A DNA stretch of 64,000 nt from assembly GCA_001414345.1 (NCBI GenBank), contig LLCB01000006.1:310001-374000 (forward strand), read 5' to 3'. Below the pieces are notes generated by a model. The model was not told where the DNA came from. It saw only the letters and a list, made by a program, of their open reading frames with translations, and searched no databases. How positions within the stretch are numbered: the first letter of the stretch is position 1; the number at the start of each line of letters is the position of its first letter. Source of the DNA: Hymenoscyphus infarciens. Lineage: Eukaryota > Ascomycota > Leotiomycetes > Helotiales > Helotiaceae. The translations under genes were made by a program, and so were the position numbers. This document shows positions 1 through 11,666 of the stretch, in pieces.

Positions 1-1935
1 CTTCTTCCTCTGGTGAACATAGCCCCTCGGAGGGTTCTGGCAAGGACAAGCCAAAGTCGCCATCTCAGCTCGCTGCAAAACAGAAGGAAATTGCTGAACT
101 CGAGAAAAAACTCGAGGAATGCTTGAAGGGCAAACCCAAGAACGATGGACTCCAGGAGGAGCTCGCGCAAACCAAAAGAAGTCTCAAAATATCCCGAGAG
201 ACCGTAGGAGGACTTACGGTGCAACTTAACGAATTAAAGAGCAATGCTTTCGCTGCAAACATTCCTACTAAGACACGAAATAAGGAGGCCGAGAAGAGAA
301 TTGCAAGCCTGGAAAAAGAACTTGCAGCAGCTAAAGCAAAGCTTACTGACGGCGCAGAGATTACTACCAATACCCTCAATCGGGAAATCGTTCGGCGTAG
401 GGAGGCGGAAACTAAACTTGACAGAGCTGTAGAGACGCGCGATGCTAACATTGAGAGGTTGGAAGCGAAGGTCAAGGAAGCTGAACTCGAGCGCGACAGA
501 TTTGCAGCAGAGCGTGACGAGGCAAGAGATAAATATGTAAATGATGGGGTTGAGCAGCTGAAAGCAAAATATAAGAGAATTAAAATCGAGCGTGACGATC
601 TGAAGAAGAAGAAGGAAGCAAAGGGTGGATCTTCTAACAGCGATAAAACGGAGCTGGAAGCAGAAATCAAGATACTTAACGAGAAACTCCAATCACAAAG
701 AGACAATTACGAGAAAATACAAGATGGCCTGAAAGATGAGCTAGAAAGATGGGAGGCACAGCGTCTAAAGTATGAGCATGACAAGGCGAAAAAGAGGCTG
801 GAAGAGGATCTCAAGAAGTGCAGAGCCGATTTGACAAAGAAATCTGCGGAGTTCCCAACAAACGACGATGAACTGGACAAATTGAGAGATGAGCTAAAGA
901 AGTTGGGCGACGAGCGGGACGAGTTCAAAGCGCAGCGGGACGAATTTGAAACAGAGCGTAATCAGGCGAGGCAAGAATATAACAAGATGGCACCAAAGCT
1001 TGCGAGATATAGAACCGAGCGAGACGAATTGAAGAAGCAGCAGAAGGACAACCCAAACAGCCCCAAACAAAGCACCAAAGAACTTCAGAAACTCAACGAA
1101 AAGAACGCGAAGCTGCAAGCTGATCTCGAAAAATGCAGAGCTACTTCCGACAAGTTGAAAGAGACCGCCAATGGTCTCAGGCAAGTTTTGGCCAGCGACA
1201 AGCAGGGAATTAAAGCAGAAGTTGTGGCCCTCAGAAAGCATCGTGACGCAATGCAAAAAGAGATCGTTGGCCCATTGAAGGAACAGGTGGCCACTCTCAT
1301 AGAGCAGGTTGCGGCTGCTTCTGGTATTGAGCCTGCGGATCTTCTGGAGCGCGCCATGGACAATTATCCAATAGAGCCTGATAACTATCCTGATGAAGAT
1401 GTTAAGGACTTCAGAACTCGTGAAGAATTGGTACATATGAGGGCTTACGTGCAGCAAATGGGACAGGAGATTGATTTTTTGCTTCAAAATGAATTAATTC
1501 TGAACCCTGAGGTAGAGACCAGGGGATTGGAGGGTGAGGGTGAGGATGAGGATGAGGGTGAGAGTGAAGGTGAAGGTAAGAGTAAAATGCTATCCAGGAG
1601 GCAACGGAACTGACTTCGATCCAGACAAACCCGAAGACGAGGAAGAACCAGTAGCACCACCAGTTACACCAGTGGCACCACCCAAGAAACAAAAGAACAA
1701 ACGTCCAGATCCAGTGACCCCCAACTCGGCTGAGACGAAAGAACTCGAGAAGTCCGGCAGGGGTAAACGTAGACACACACAACCTGAAAGGTACTCGCCA
1801 ACCAATTACACGACAACGAATACCCGTAGCCAAGCTTCTGGTTCTTTAACAAAGGTGGCACGCAAGCGGACGAATAAAACGACTGCGCCGTCTAACCCTC
1901 CGCCCAAGAAGAGGAGGATTTCGAAAGATGAATGA
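1..1935 (+). CDS. Coiled-coil protein with basic C-terminus, 5' end outside window
   Basis: The reading frame is open from base 3, so the gene starts upstream of the window. The visible part is about 622 residues. From about residue 30 to 430 it is almost entirely charged heptads rich in E, K, R and L with recurring ERDE, LKK and LEKE strings, which predicts a long coiled coil. After an acidic Gly/Glu stretch the frame changes. A GT-AG intron at 1534-1597 (64 nt, phase 1) restores it exactly; a donor at 1540 would also keep frame. The last exon encodes a Pro-rich, Lys/Arg-rich tail with KKRRISKDE at the end, resembling a nuclear localisation signal. The intron lies in a GGTGAG-rich repeat, so the donor is ambiguous. 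I do not recognise the family. A structural or chromatin-associated role is possible but only inferred. Confidence 0.75.
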
Positions 1936-4900
1936 GGAAATTTTCTTTTGATACAATGGAGTTGGGCGTAAATTATGGGTTCTTGATTTTAATGTAGATT
2001 AGACAGTATAATTTATTTGCAGTTTTTGGACCTTGTTACTGTATCATGACTCATAAAGCGAAGGTAGTTTTCAGCTCAAGATCACACTCTATTTTGTCCC
2101 CATATGATAGATTTGTAAAGGAAGGCTAGGCACAGTAAAATATTCTCTACTAATATTAGTGGAAAAGGTGCTACGCAACTTGAAAATTTTGAATCCCACC
2201 CCTCGGAAAATAAAGCAGTTCCAATTGCAGAAACCGAAAAGTAACTTGCCTAAAGCGTGAAGCTGTGCTCGCCAATTCACAAGGTTCAAATCACCATCCG
2301 ATCATCTTGAATCTCGAGTCTTGAGTCTTGAGAGAATCGCAAACTAATTCCATCGTAGTTGACAATATTAGTAGCCACTTCACCATTCTCGGCCTACAGT
2401 ATCCAGAATTAGAGATATAGACAGAATAATATCGATGATTAGCTCAAAGATGAGACGCCAGGTCATTGCTCTCCGGTACCCCTTTCATCTTATGATACAT
2501 TTCTTTCAATGATGATAATCATTGGTGAACATTACTCTTGTCGTCCAAACTTTCTGACAACACAATTTAATTATGCAGGACCTTGTCGAATAATAAGATA
2601 AAACGGAACAGAAGAGCAATGACAGATTCTCTTACTGTACTCTCAGAATTGGATATCGTATCCAATCGAACAGTTCAAGAACTCTCTCATCGACCTTCCC
2701 CCGTCTCGTCAACCGAAAGAATCTCAACAACCAAAGAAACCCACATCCAAATGATTCCTTGATCCATAACAGCATCAATCAAGTACTGAAAACATCCAGC
2801 ACAACTCCAAAAAGAAGCTTAATAATAAAAACAAAACGTTTCCATCCATGTCGCTTAAAACCGGCCTATAACGGCTGTTTTGTTACACGTCGGGGCGCCT
2901 CAGGGCGTTCAAGAAGTGAAGTGTGTCGACCCTGAAAGACTTGACTAACCAACGCAGGTAGTTAATTTAATTTGAGGAACTATGATAGGTTCCTAAGAAA
3001 TCTAACTGCAAGTTTGACTTCAAAATCTCTTTTTCTAATGATTCCGCAAGCTAAAAACGAAGTTAAGGAAATGCTAAACTGGGAGTAGATATCACTCGAG
3101 TCGCCGCTCTTGAGAAAAATCATGCAATGTAAGGAAATAGAGGGAAGAAGCTAGCTCGAGTGTTGCCCCTCAACTAAGAGATTCGAGCATTGCTCTGACA
3201 ACACCTCACGTGGTAGACTAATTTAGTAAAACACCGACTATAACGCTAGGATTTCGCTCTAATATATAACGTACTTTAACCTCGACTCTAACTCTTTCAC
3301 TTCTATAACTTTTTTTTAATTTTAAATAATAAACGAGGATAAGCTATAGTAGAGGTTTATAGAGAATAGTATAAAGGTTTATAAAGGGTTTACTTACTAA
3401 GAATTAAGAGAATAATACGCGGTTTTAACTAGCCTCTCTCTTCTCTAGACCTTAACCTTATAGAGAAAGTATAACAGTTGATAAAGTATTAGATTATAAA
3501 GTTAGAAAAGGCTCTTATAACTTAGAAAGACTTAATAGAAGTCTTATAAGAACTATAGAGTAAGGTGAACTTTGAGAACTAGTAATATCTTACTTATAGA
3601 ATAGTTATAAAGCTAGACGATGTTATTAGATATAAGAGAATAGCTACTATATATTAAATAGTAGTAGAATCATATATAAAGTATTATTTTAACATTTTAT
3701 GACATTTGAACTCATAGTATTACTATATGGTGGGGTAAGAGGGGTAAAATAGTAGAGTGTTGTTAGAGCAATGCTCGAATCTCCTACCTTCACGTTTTCA
3801 GAGTTGCAGGTAGTCGAGGGACGAGACAGACATCCTCATGGTACCTAGGTTGAGCATTTCATATCCGTGGAACGGGACAGGAAGCCATCGTCTGGCCCCG
3901 GCACCGTAATCCAAGAAAAAGGCCACCCTACCCCTTGGAATTTTGAGAGATATCACGACAACTCGTCACTCTACTCATAAGAAGTACCCCCTTGTCACGC
4001 TCATCTCAGGAGATACGTGTCTGTCGTTTTCCACATCCCCGCCCACACCAATGTAAAAAGCCGGCCCCCGAAAAGACCACCACCCCACGTGAAGACGATC
4101 GTGCCTTTCCCCTTGTTATTGTGGAGGTGAGGCAAAAGTCCAGACCAGGATTCACGCCCAAAGGGAAGGAACGACCTCAAGAACGTCTACAAGAGGTTAT
4201 CTCCGGGAAGGAGCGATCTCCAGAGTCTCGTCTAGAAATTCCCAGGATATTCCAGCCGGAGAACAAAGTTATGTCAGGGAAGGAACGATCTCAACCTTCT
4301 CAACACCTCGAGGTCGCATCTTCCCTCTCTTTATTCTCAGCCTCTTTCTCGACCTTAGGTAACCTCCACACCTTACCTAGGTAGACCATGATACGCCGAA
4401 GAGGTCGTCCTTGCGGCCCTGAGTAATGACCGGGGGCTTCGTCCCCAATCTCGACCTCGACAGACCAGTGGCTGTGAGTTGGAGATTCGTGCTTTCCCTT
4501 GCACAGGTGGATGGTTCTAGATTCAGAAACACACAGAAGGAACTTTCACGGACTCACCATAGTATGGGTTCACTGCTGCGCATGTTTCGTGCCTTGACCG
4601 ATGTCTCAAGTATAATATACACGATTCTTTCATCCTCGTCATTTGTGATTGTAATCAGCATGACACTCCCAAGGAAGAAAAATTATTTAGGAGGGAGTTG
4701 TGATATGCTCACCAGTACCATGTGCCCTGGTGCACACCTAGCACTTACTGAAAACCCAGCCATGTGGAATTGATGTCGGAAAAGGGAACTTGAAAGATAT
4801 TGTCACACGGTTCTTCACGGGAAATCGGAGATGTACAATAACAAACTGAATTCTAAGATTACAATCAAGTCTCGGAAATGCTTGGGGAAAAAAAAGAGAA

Positions 4901-5056
4901 AATACCACCCACACCAACCATTCTTATGCCAGTCAGTACCTGTAATAATCATGAAAGTATAGCTCCTAAGTTAGCATCGCCATTGAGAAAAAAGACAACA
5001 CTGTGTTAAATTATCCTGGGAGGCTATTATCTGCGTTAATGTTGGAATCCATTTTC
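1936..5056. other. Gene-free interval containing a TIR element
   Basis: No convincing gene was seen. Positions 1936-3170 are ordinary mixed-composition spacer. Positions 3177-3784 hold an AT-rich inverted-repeat element, listed separately. Positions 3990-4380 contain three loose copies of a GGGAAGGARCGATCTC-like motif, near 4160, 4206 and 4278, inside a 130-codon frame with no recognisable protein character. Positions 4426-4770 hold another open frame that looks accidental. The last 300 bases are the 3' flank of the minus-strand SF1/BBP gene. Confidence 0.6.
3177..3784. mobile_element. TIR element (608 bp) with TA flanks, AT-rich interior
   Basis: The ends form an inverted repeat of about 30 bp. 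The left arm reads AGAGATTCGAGCATTGCTCT and continues to about 3207. The right arm is its complement with few changes, 3755-3784. Both ends are flanked by TA (3175-3176 and 3785-3786), the target duplication expected for Tc1/mariner/pogo-type elements. Between the arms the DNA is strongly AT- and TpA-rich (about 3230-3740) with no usable frame. This looks like a non-autonomous or heavily mutated DNA transposon. The assignment to mariner rests only on the TA flanks. Confidence 0.7.
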
Positions 5057-7316
5057 TCAAGAAGATGGTGGAGGAGGCGGTGGGGCATCGCTTGGTGGCG
5101 GAGGCGGGGGAGCACCAGAAGGAGGAGGGGGAGGAATGCTTGAAGTTGGAGGTGGTGGAGGTGGACTTCCTGCAAATTGTTGCAACAAAGCTTCAATTCC
5201 AGCACTGCTCAATCCAGGAGGAGCGGCCAATCCAGGAGGGGCACCCATGGCTTGTTGAGGAGGATATCCACCAGCGTAACCAGGAGCAGCATAGCCAGCA
5301 TATCCAGAGGCGCCTTGGGCGGCGGGATAGGCTGGGGCAGGTTGTTGCCATGGAGCAGCATTCGAAGCCGGAGTTTGATTGTTTTGGCCACCGCCATAGT
5401 AATCTCCTGGGGCATGATTGTCGTTTCCTCGACCACGATCTCTGGCCCAAGGTGCTGCAGAGCCGCCCGAAGGAGGTTGATCGCGAGTATCAAAGCCTCC
5501 ACGATCATCTCCACGCTTTTGCCATGGAGCGGCAGCCCCGGTAGGTCCACGTTGCCATGGTTTGACGTCGCCATCTGGTGGAGGTGGTGGTTGGTCGAAG
5601 TCACCACCGGGTCCAGCTTCGATGCGTCGGGGAGCCTCTGCACTGGGTGCACCGCCGGAAAGTTCTTGCATAAGTTGCTGAAACTTTGTTAGTTGTTTGA
5701 TCATAATCATAAAGTGTAATACAACTCACCTCATATTCTCTGTCAACTGCATCTCCAGCACCGATGCGACCTGCTACAGGGCCAGGAGGACCGCCAGGCC
5801 CGTCGTTGCGCCAGTTGGCACCACGTTGTCTGTTTCTCGTTAGTATGATCCTTCGAAAACATTCCAGGAAATCCGTACCTATCAGGACAATCCCTAGCCA
5901 TATGTCCAGCATTGCCACAAACGCGACAGATGATATTTGCCGTAAAGTTTCTTTGCTCGGGACAGTCGTATTTTCTGTGTCCGATTTGACCACAATTTTG
6001 GCAAGCTTGATTCTCATCGTCACGAAGAGTACCGTTGAGAGCAGCAAGCTCACGAAGTTGGTTTCGCTTGAGTTCGTTTTGACCTTCGGGGATTGATGCA
6101 GCCTGGATATGTTAGAAAAGGATCTCGAGAGAGGAGATAATTGAAATACTTACAGTCTCAATGATGTTGTGAATAAGTTTCTTGGCCTTGTTGACCTTCT
6201 CCTCGGTGTCGGCCATGATCAAGCAATGAAGGTCCTCTTCCTGGTTACTGGTGTGAGCGGCATCGGAGCGACCTTTTCCTTCCTTGACGGATCCTTTTCC
6301 ACGGATAGCGATTTTGGCCTGGGATTCTGTTTCCATTTTCTTCAAGGTGTTACCACGGGGTCCGATAAGTAAGCCAACTTTAGTAAAACGCAAGCTGAGT
6401 GTTAGTGTATGATCAAAAGCTAAGAGCAAAATATACGGTGAGTTGACAAGTTAGTGATGACATTGAGCTGCATCCTCAAATGCCGCGCAGCATCACACAA
6501 TAATGAAAAGAGGGGGAGGGGGATTTGAAGTAAGAGGTTAGAGAGGTCAGAGGGTTAGCAATCATACTGAAGTTAATTTCTGGGTAATCATTGACTGGCA
6601 CATAAACTTTCTCCTGTGTCTTAGTAGGGCGGCGATAGTCCTGTGGCGGATGGTAGTTAGGAATGACCTTCATAGCCTTTTCAATGAGTTTGTGGCGCTC
6701 ATCTTCCAGACGCTTGCGATAGCGGTATTCGCGAGTGTTGACACGTCGACCGAAGTTGTCGTATTGAGGTGGAGGCGATGGAGATCTGTATGCAGCAGTT
6801 AGTATCGCATTCTTCAAGGGGTTGGTGGGAGGGGTGTTATGCCACATACCTGTCGCCATCGGCCGGAACGACATCATCAATTCTGAGTTTCTGGCTGATC
6901 TCCTCGATACGTAGATGGAGCGTGTATGCCTCGAGCTGTTCACTGGTCATATTGGCCATGATGGCAGTTGGGAGCCCCATGAGTCCGGCAGCCTTGTTTT
7001 CGGTAGCATCGCCCCAGCGATTTCTCTTCTTGCGACGTCTCGATCCATCACCCGCGGGTTCCTCCTTGACTGTGAGAATGTCAGTATATGGATGGTCGAG
7101 CATAGAAGCCACAGAAAGGCTACCTCTAGTTGGGCTACGACCCCGCTTGAAAGAAGGAGCTTCGGAATGGCCATTGCCCGCAGGCTGCGAGGGATTGTAG
7201 CCACCATCATCACGAGGTCCAGATGGTGGTGGGGACGCGCTGTCGCCGGCGAATCTGCGACGATTACCCAGAGGGATATTGTTCGACCCAGTGCTTCCTT
7301 GTTGTCTCCACGCCAT
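5057..7316 (-). CDS. MSL5: Branchpoint-bridging protein SF1/BBP (splicing factor 1)
   Basis: SF1/BBP binds the intron branch-site RNA in the early spliceosome and bridges to the U2AF large subunit. Seven exons fit: 7316-7124, 7069-6850, 6785-6568, 6377-6154, 6102-5879, 5829-5730 and 5677-5057, summing to exactly 600 codons (599 aa). Domain order is canonical. There is an N-terminal basic patch with [10 protein letters not shown] (the U2AF-interacting ULM), then the helix-hairpin region ending DRSPSPPP. The KH-QUA2 RNA-binding domain follows, with YPEINF and [14 protein letters not shown]. Two CCHC zinc knuckles follow ([14 protein letters not shown] and [14 protein letters not shown]). Last come the [14 protein letters not shown] motif and a long Pro/Gly-rich tail ending in poly-proline. 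Introns are 46-64 nt except the 190-nt intron 3, which splits the KH domain. It is divergent from the GST gene. Confidence 0.95.
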
Positions 7317-8148
7317 GTTGTGTGAATGCGGTATTCCTTTCTTGGTGATGGAGGATGAAATGGGAACGGCTGAGCGCTGCCTTCAATTTGAGGACTGGGG
7401 TTAGTCTACCTTCGGCTAGCGTGAAATATATATCATGTGACATCTTCCAAAGGTGTTCCAGCAACAACTTTTGCAGAGTCCACCATAGCCTATTCACTTT
7501 TTATTATTCTGCGAGACTCATTGTAACCGCTGGATACCTTAGTGATACTCAAACACAACTACCCACCAAACGCAAGGAGAGTGTCATGCAAGTAAAACTT
7601 GGCGGGTTTTCTTTCTATCATTGTATGCTCCCATTACAGGGACGGAAAAACGGTCCTATCTTGTGGAAGAATAACAAAAAAATCTAGCTTAAATCTTTAT
7701 TAAGTAATTCATAAACCAACACAGTTACATCGATTTTGAATGTCATGCTGCCGTTAATTCAAGACTATCTTTCCAGGCTCGCAAGGAACAAATTAGGACC
7801 GCTTTTCATTCCCACACCCCAACAAATCTCACATATTGATGACGTAAGGCGTGATGATTACCTGATAGCAAAAGTCTGGACTTTCTTTGTCGCTAATGTC
7901 AGCGTTTCTATCATACCATACAAAACTTCACTTACAAATCTGGCCAATCACAACTCAGAATGGTGCTGTACAAAGTAACGTTAAGTCCGAAGATGGGCCT
8001 TGCTAGTTACACCCGCTCTTTGCCTATTGCATCTACGATTACGAATCAAAGGGAAAGAGCGTTATACACATCGCGGGGTATTCCATCATCGAACATTTAA
8101 ATCAACCTCAATCCCTCACAACCTCCATTCCAATTTCAATTTCAATTC
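7317..8148. promoter_or_regulatory. Divergent intergenic region between SF1/BBP and GST
   Basis: The two start codons point away from each other across 832 bases, so this interval must hold both promoters. Small open frames on either strand at 7355-7687 and 7736-7978 have no protein-like composition or splice context. Pyrimidine-rich CAATTTC and CATTCC runs just before 8149 are typical of fungal 5' leaders. No specific factor site was identified. Confidence 0.5.
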
Positions 8149-9306
8149 ATGACAGCTCGTCTTCAACAACTCTCACAAATTCTCAAAATGGCTAGCCGAC
8201 CAGACATCCACCTTTACACAGCTCAGACCCCAAATGGAATCAAGATTTCCATCACTCTAGAGGTACTTTCCCCGTGTCCTTCAATGTCTTTGGGACACGT
8301 TACTCAGCCTTATTTTCGTTATCCTCGCTGCCCAATTCCATCTTGCTCGCTCCAAAGAAGTCAACTGACTTTCATCTTTCAATCTAGGAACTCGGTATCC
8401 CATACAAAGTCACCAAAATCGACATTTCTAAGAACACGCAAAAGGAGCCTTGGTTTTTGGAGATCAATCCAAATGGACGAATCCCAGCTTTGACCGACAC
8501 CTTCGAGGATGGAAAGACGATTCGTCTCTTCGAGTCTGGTTCAATCCAACAATATCTAGTTGATCAGTATGACAAGGATCACAAGATTTCTTACCCAAGT
8601 GGAACCCGAGAATACTATGAGACGAACAACTGGTAATACGCTCCCCATTTGTGGCTTCAAGAAACTTGGACTAACTATCATCAGGCTATTCTTCCTCAAC
8701 GCTGGTGTCGGTCCGATGCAGGGTCAAGCAAACCACTTTTCGAAATATGCACCTGAGCACAGTATGTGATTCTCTTGTTTTTGATCCCCCAATGGAATTA
8801 GTGGGCTTTGAGGTTTCATCAAAGTTTGTGCTTGGACGGGTCTTTTGTTCTTTTGGCAATTATGGAATTCCTCTCTCTTGCATCTAGGACGTCGGGATTA
8901 CTGCACACACACGTGTCTCATTTGGGTACAGCTGCTAACCATATCAGTTGAGTACGGTGTCATACGCTACACAAACGAAACCCGTCGTCTCTACGGAGTC
9001 CTCGACGCCCACCTCGCGAAGTCCACCTCTGGTTATCTCGTAGGCGATAAATGCACCATCGCCGATATCGCACACTGGGGATGGGTCACAGCCGCTGGCT
9101 GGGCCGGAGTTGATATCGAAGAATTCCCTCACTTGAAAGCTTGGGAGGAACGTATGTATGCTCGTCCTGGTGTGGAGAAGGGAAGACATGTTCCAGTTCC
9201 ACACACCATCAAAGAAGTTTTGAAGGATGAGGCGAAGGTCAAGGAGGAGGCTGCGAACTCTAGAGCTTGGATTCAAGCTGGTATGGCTGCTGATGCAAAG
9301 AAGTAG
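8149..9306 (+). CDS. Glutathione S-transferase, Ure2-like
   Basis: This predicted cytosolic glutathione transferase probably conjugates or reduces electrophiles and peroxides with glutathione. Exons 8149-8262, 8388-8632, 8685-8761 and 8948-9306 join in frame to 264 aa. The N-terminal thioredoxin-fold half shows ELGIPYKV, the conserved INPNGRIPAL stretch (cis-proline region) and FESGSIQQYL (Glu-Ser contact to the glutathione gamma-glutamyl group). The C-terminal helical half shows RRLYGVLDAHL and the N-capping box CTIADIAHWGW. This layout matches fungal Ure2p/GstA-type transferases. Translation might instead start at the internal Met before ASRPD (8188), where the thioredoxin fold begins; the first 13 residues may be a dispensable extension. 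Introns are 125, 52 and 186 nt. Confidence 0.92.
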
Positions 9307-10017
9307 ATTGATGGATTGGACGTGGATAATGGGTTCGCGCTGTTCGTACAAGGTCATTTTTGGCAAGTAACGATTAATGAGATAGTACTGCGATAATACG
9401 CCTTCTATGTCCCAATCATGTTTCCAAGCTGGGTTTGAATGGAGCTATTTTTTTCAGTGGAATTGTTATTGCCTCTCCCTTCAATCTGCTACTCAGTGAA
9501 CCAAATATCATGACTTCCACGGCGCAACTCTTCACTTTCATCTACTAACATTCTCCACAAAATCAACAACCATCTAAGAGAAGTGAGCTTTAATTTACGA
9601 ATATCCCTCTTCTCTTTTTACTTGGGCCTATCCCGAATAATTACCAATATTATCCAAAGAAAATAAGTTTCTTCCCCTAGAACTTCTCCTCTCAGTTAGC
9701 ATATACCATTCATACAATCAGAATCAAGGTAGGTGGTAATGCCTACTTCTCTTACAACATAAAATCATTCACCTCAATCACGCGCACCATACAAAAAACC
9801 ACCCTTCATTCTTATTTCCTGTTTTCCCAAACCATAAACATATTACTCTATCCCATACAAAAGGTAACCTATTCCCAAAATTGGATTTCCTACCTCAACA
9901 CCACTTCAAACACCGCCTTCCACAAACCACACCAAGCGGCCGTCTATATGAAACTTGCAGCCATCACAAGCATAAACACCGAATTTCATAGCAACACTGA
10001 ACTCACAAACTTTCACA
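9307..10017. other. Intergenic spacer
   Basis: This is the 3' flank of the GST gene followed by the pyrimidine-rich leader of the small gene at 10018. Runs of CCAC, TTCCC and CAACAC precede that ATG. No open frame, repeat or RNA gene was recognised. Confidence 0.5.
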
Positions 10018-10373
10018 ATGGCTAAAAAATTTAAAGCAGCCAAAGAAGCCGAGGTGGTTGATGACTGGGAAGCTGAATTCGACGCCCTTGAAGAGGAAGA
10101 AGGGAAAGAACAGGCAGCTGCGTCTCAAAACCCGACGGCGAAGGACGTGTTTGTTAAACCTCTCACACTCATGTCACCAAATCCAACATCTTCTTCCCAG
10201 AGAAAGAAAAAGGCAAAAGGAAAGACCTCAGCGCCAGCACCAGCACCAGCATCAGCACTGCACAAGGATTCACGAAACCTACACCCACATTGGGCACTCT
10301 AAACTCCACCAAAACATCATCATTCTACGGCCTTATGCAAACTAGTCTTCCCAAAACTACAAAAAACACTTAA
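10018..10373 (+). CDS. Small acidic hypothetical protein, structure uncertain
   Basis: The frame from the ATG at 10018 encodes a lysine-rich start (MAKKFKAAKEAE), then an acidic segment with DDWEAEFDALEEEEG. Read without splicing it ends at 10302 as a 94-residue product. A protein-like stretch with TLGTLNSTKTSS lies in another frame and stops at 10373. A GT-AG intron at 10149-10231 (donor GTTTGT, acceptor CTCAG) would join the two in frame to 90 aa. A frameshift in the CAGCACCAG repeat is an alternative. The gene ends about 320 bases before a transposon edge, so it may also be a truncated copy of something longer. No family was recognised. Confidence 0.4.
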
Positions 10374-10690
10374 AAGCATAGGGGGAAAAGAAGAGAATTA
10401 AACTAGAGCAAAGACAGGCCATAAATATAAGGAAACGGTTGATGAAGGCGAATATATGGGATTTTACAACTCTCATAAGGCTAGCAAGCAGAGATAGTAG
10501 AGGCGGAGTTGGTGTGGGAATCAGTTGGGTTTGAGAGTACATGATTAGAGTGACATAGCGGTGTCTACCCCAAGAGGAACGTGGGAGTGGGAGGATTTCG
10601 TTTCTTTTTTCTGGCGAGCAGGGTTGAGTGGTGTAAGAGCTTTGTAGCCGTGAATGAGAATGAGAGATTGTGTTGTGAAACTGATGACTT
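10374..10690. other. 3' flank before the repeat island
   Basis: The sequence has normal composition and no gene. It ends where the GGGCCTGTTTGGCT-type repeats begin at about 10697 and base composition drops abruptly. Confidence 0.5.
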
Positions 10691-10696
10691 AGGTTT

Positions 10697-11210
10697 AGGG
10701 CCTGTTTGGCTAGCCCTGAGATAGTATTAAATAATCTATATAGTCCCCCGGGACCTTTCTAAAGTGGTTTAGGGCCTGTTTAGCTAGCTATGAGAGAATA
10801 TTAAATTATCTACTAAATATGCCGGGACCTTTTGAAAGTAACATAGCATATATTTATTTATTAGCTAATTATTCAGATAACATATTCGGTAATCGTTTAG
10901 CTCGTATATCTAATATCTTAGAGCTAGTATTTTGTCTTAGAATAGTAGAGTGAGAAAAGATATACTAGGATATATTCCAATTATCGTGGTTTTAGCGATA
11001 ATAGGATAATAACTTTTTTTAGTAGAGATAATCTTTTATATAAATATTAGATTATTTAGCTAAATAATCCGGCAAAAAAAATATACGAGCTAAACGATTC
11101 AGTATATATCAAAGTGTTGAATATATTAAATTATCTGTTATTATTATAACGCCTTTTTAGTAATATATATCCTAAACTATCTAAAAAAATATACTAGCTA
11201 AACAGGCTCT
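10697..11210. mobile_element. MITE-like element with GGGCCTGTTTRGCTAG termini, end duplicated
   Basis: The motif AGGGCCTGTTTGGCTAG occurs at 10697 and again at 10771 as AGGGCCTGTTTAGCTAG. Each is followed by similar sequence reaching CCGGGACCTTT, so the left end is directly duplicated with a 74-bp period. The complementary terminus, TAGCTAAACAGGCTCT, ends at 11210. Inside are further inverted matches: CGTTTAGCTCGTATAT near 10895 and ATATACGAGCTAAACG near 11080. The interior is AT-rich without coding frames. The same terminus recurs at 16060-17130, so this is a repeat family. Confidence 0.6.
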
Positions 11211-11336
11211 TATAACTTGAGAAGAGAAATAAGCACTTCTATATAAAATCTATTTAAATAATTCTAGGAGTTTTTACTTAATAGTAGTCTACTTAATAGA
11301 AAGCGAGTATTAAAGAAATTCTTTTTAGAGTCTATT

Positions 11337-11661
11337 TATAACGGCACGAAATACACACTACTATAGAAGAGGTATATAGGAGTGCGTTTAGCAGAATAAC
11401 ATATGTAAATACTAGGCTCTGATATAGAAGAAAAGGAAAAACTATCCCTCTTCTAACTCTAGGAGAGTAGGCTGCTATATATAAGAGGTTCGGACTATAC
11501 AAAAGGGTCTGAAACCGAACAACGATATACGTCGGCTAATATAAAAGCCTGAACCTACGTAACCTTCCTAAAACAGATAATATAAGATAATAACTACTGA
11601 AACCTTATATATAGCAGGTACTCCTAGCTATCTAGAATAGCCTAGATAATAGGCTATTATA
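11337..11661 (+). mobile_element. Solo LTR (325 bp), target duplication CTATT
   Basis: It starts TATAACGGCACGAAATAC and ends CTATTATA, aligning over most of its length with the LTRs of the element at 12293-15704. The five bases before it (11332-11336) and after it (11662-11666) are both CTATT, as expected for an LTR integration followed by LTR-LTR recombination. The 3' third differs from the 12293 LTR but matches the inverted copy at 63550-63873, so those two form a subfamily. Confidence 0.8.
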
Positions 11662-11666
11662 CTATT

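Noticed and set aside
2265..2300. tRNA-like B box (GGTTCAAATC)
   Set aside because: No matching A box, acceptor stem or cloverleaf could be drawn around it.
3992..4773. Two plus-strand frames of 130 and 115 codons
   Set aside because: No domain, start context or splice evidence; composition changes within the frame and includes repeated GGAAGGA strings.
5057..6096. Several plus-strand open frames over the SF1/BBP C-terminus
   Set aside because: They are antisense shadows of the Pro/Gly-rich exon and zinc knuckles on the minus strand, which are clearly coding.
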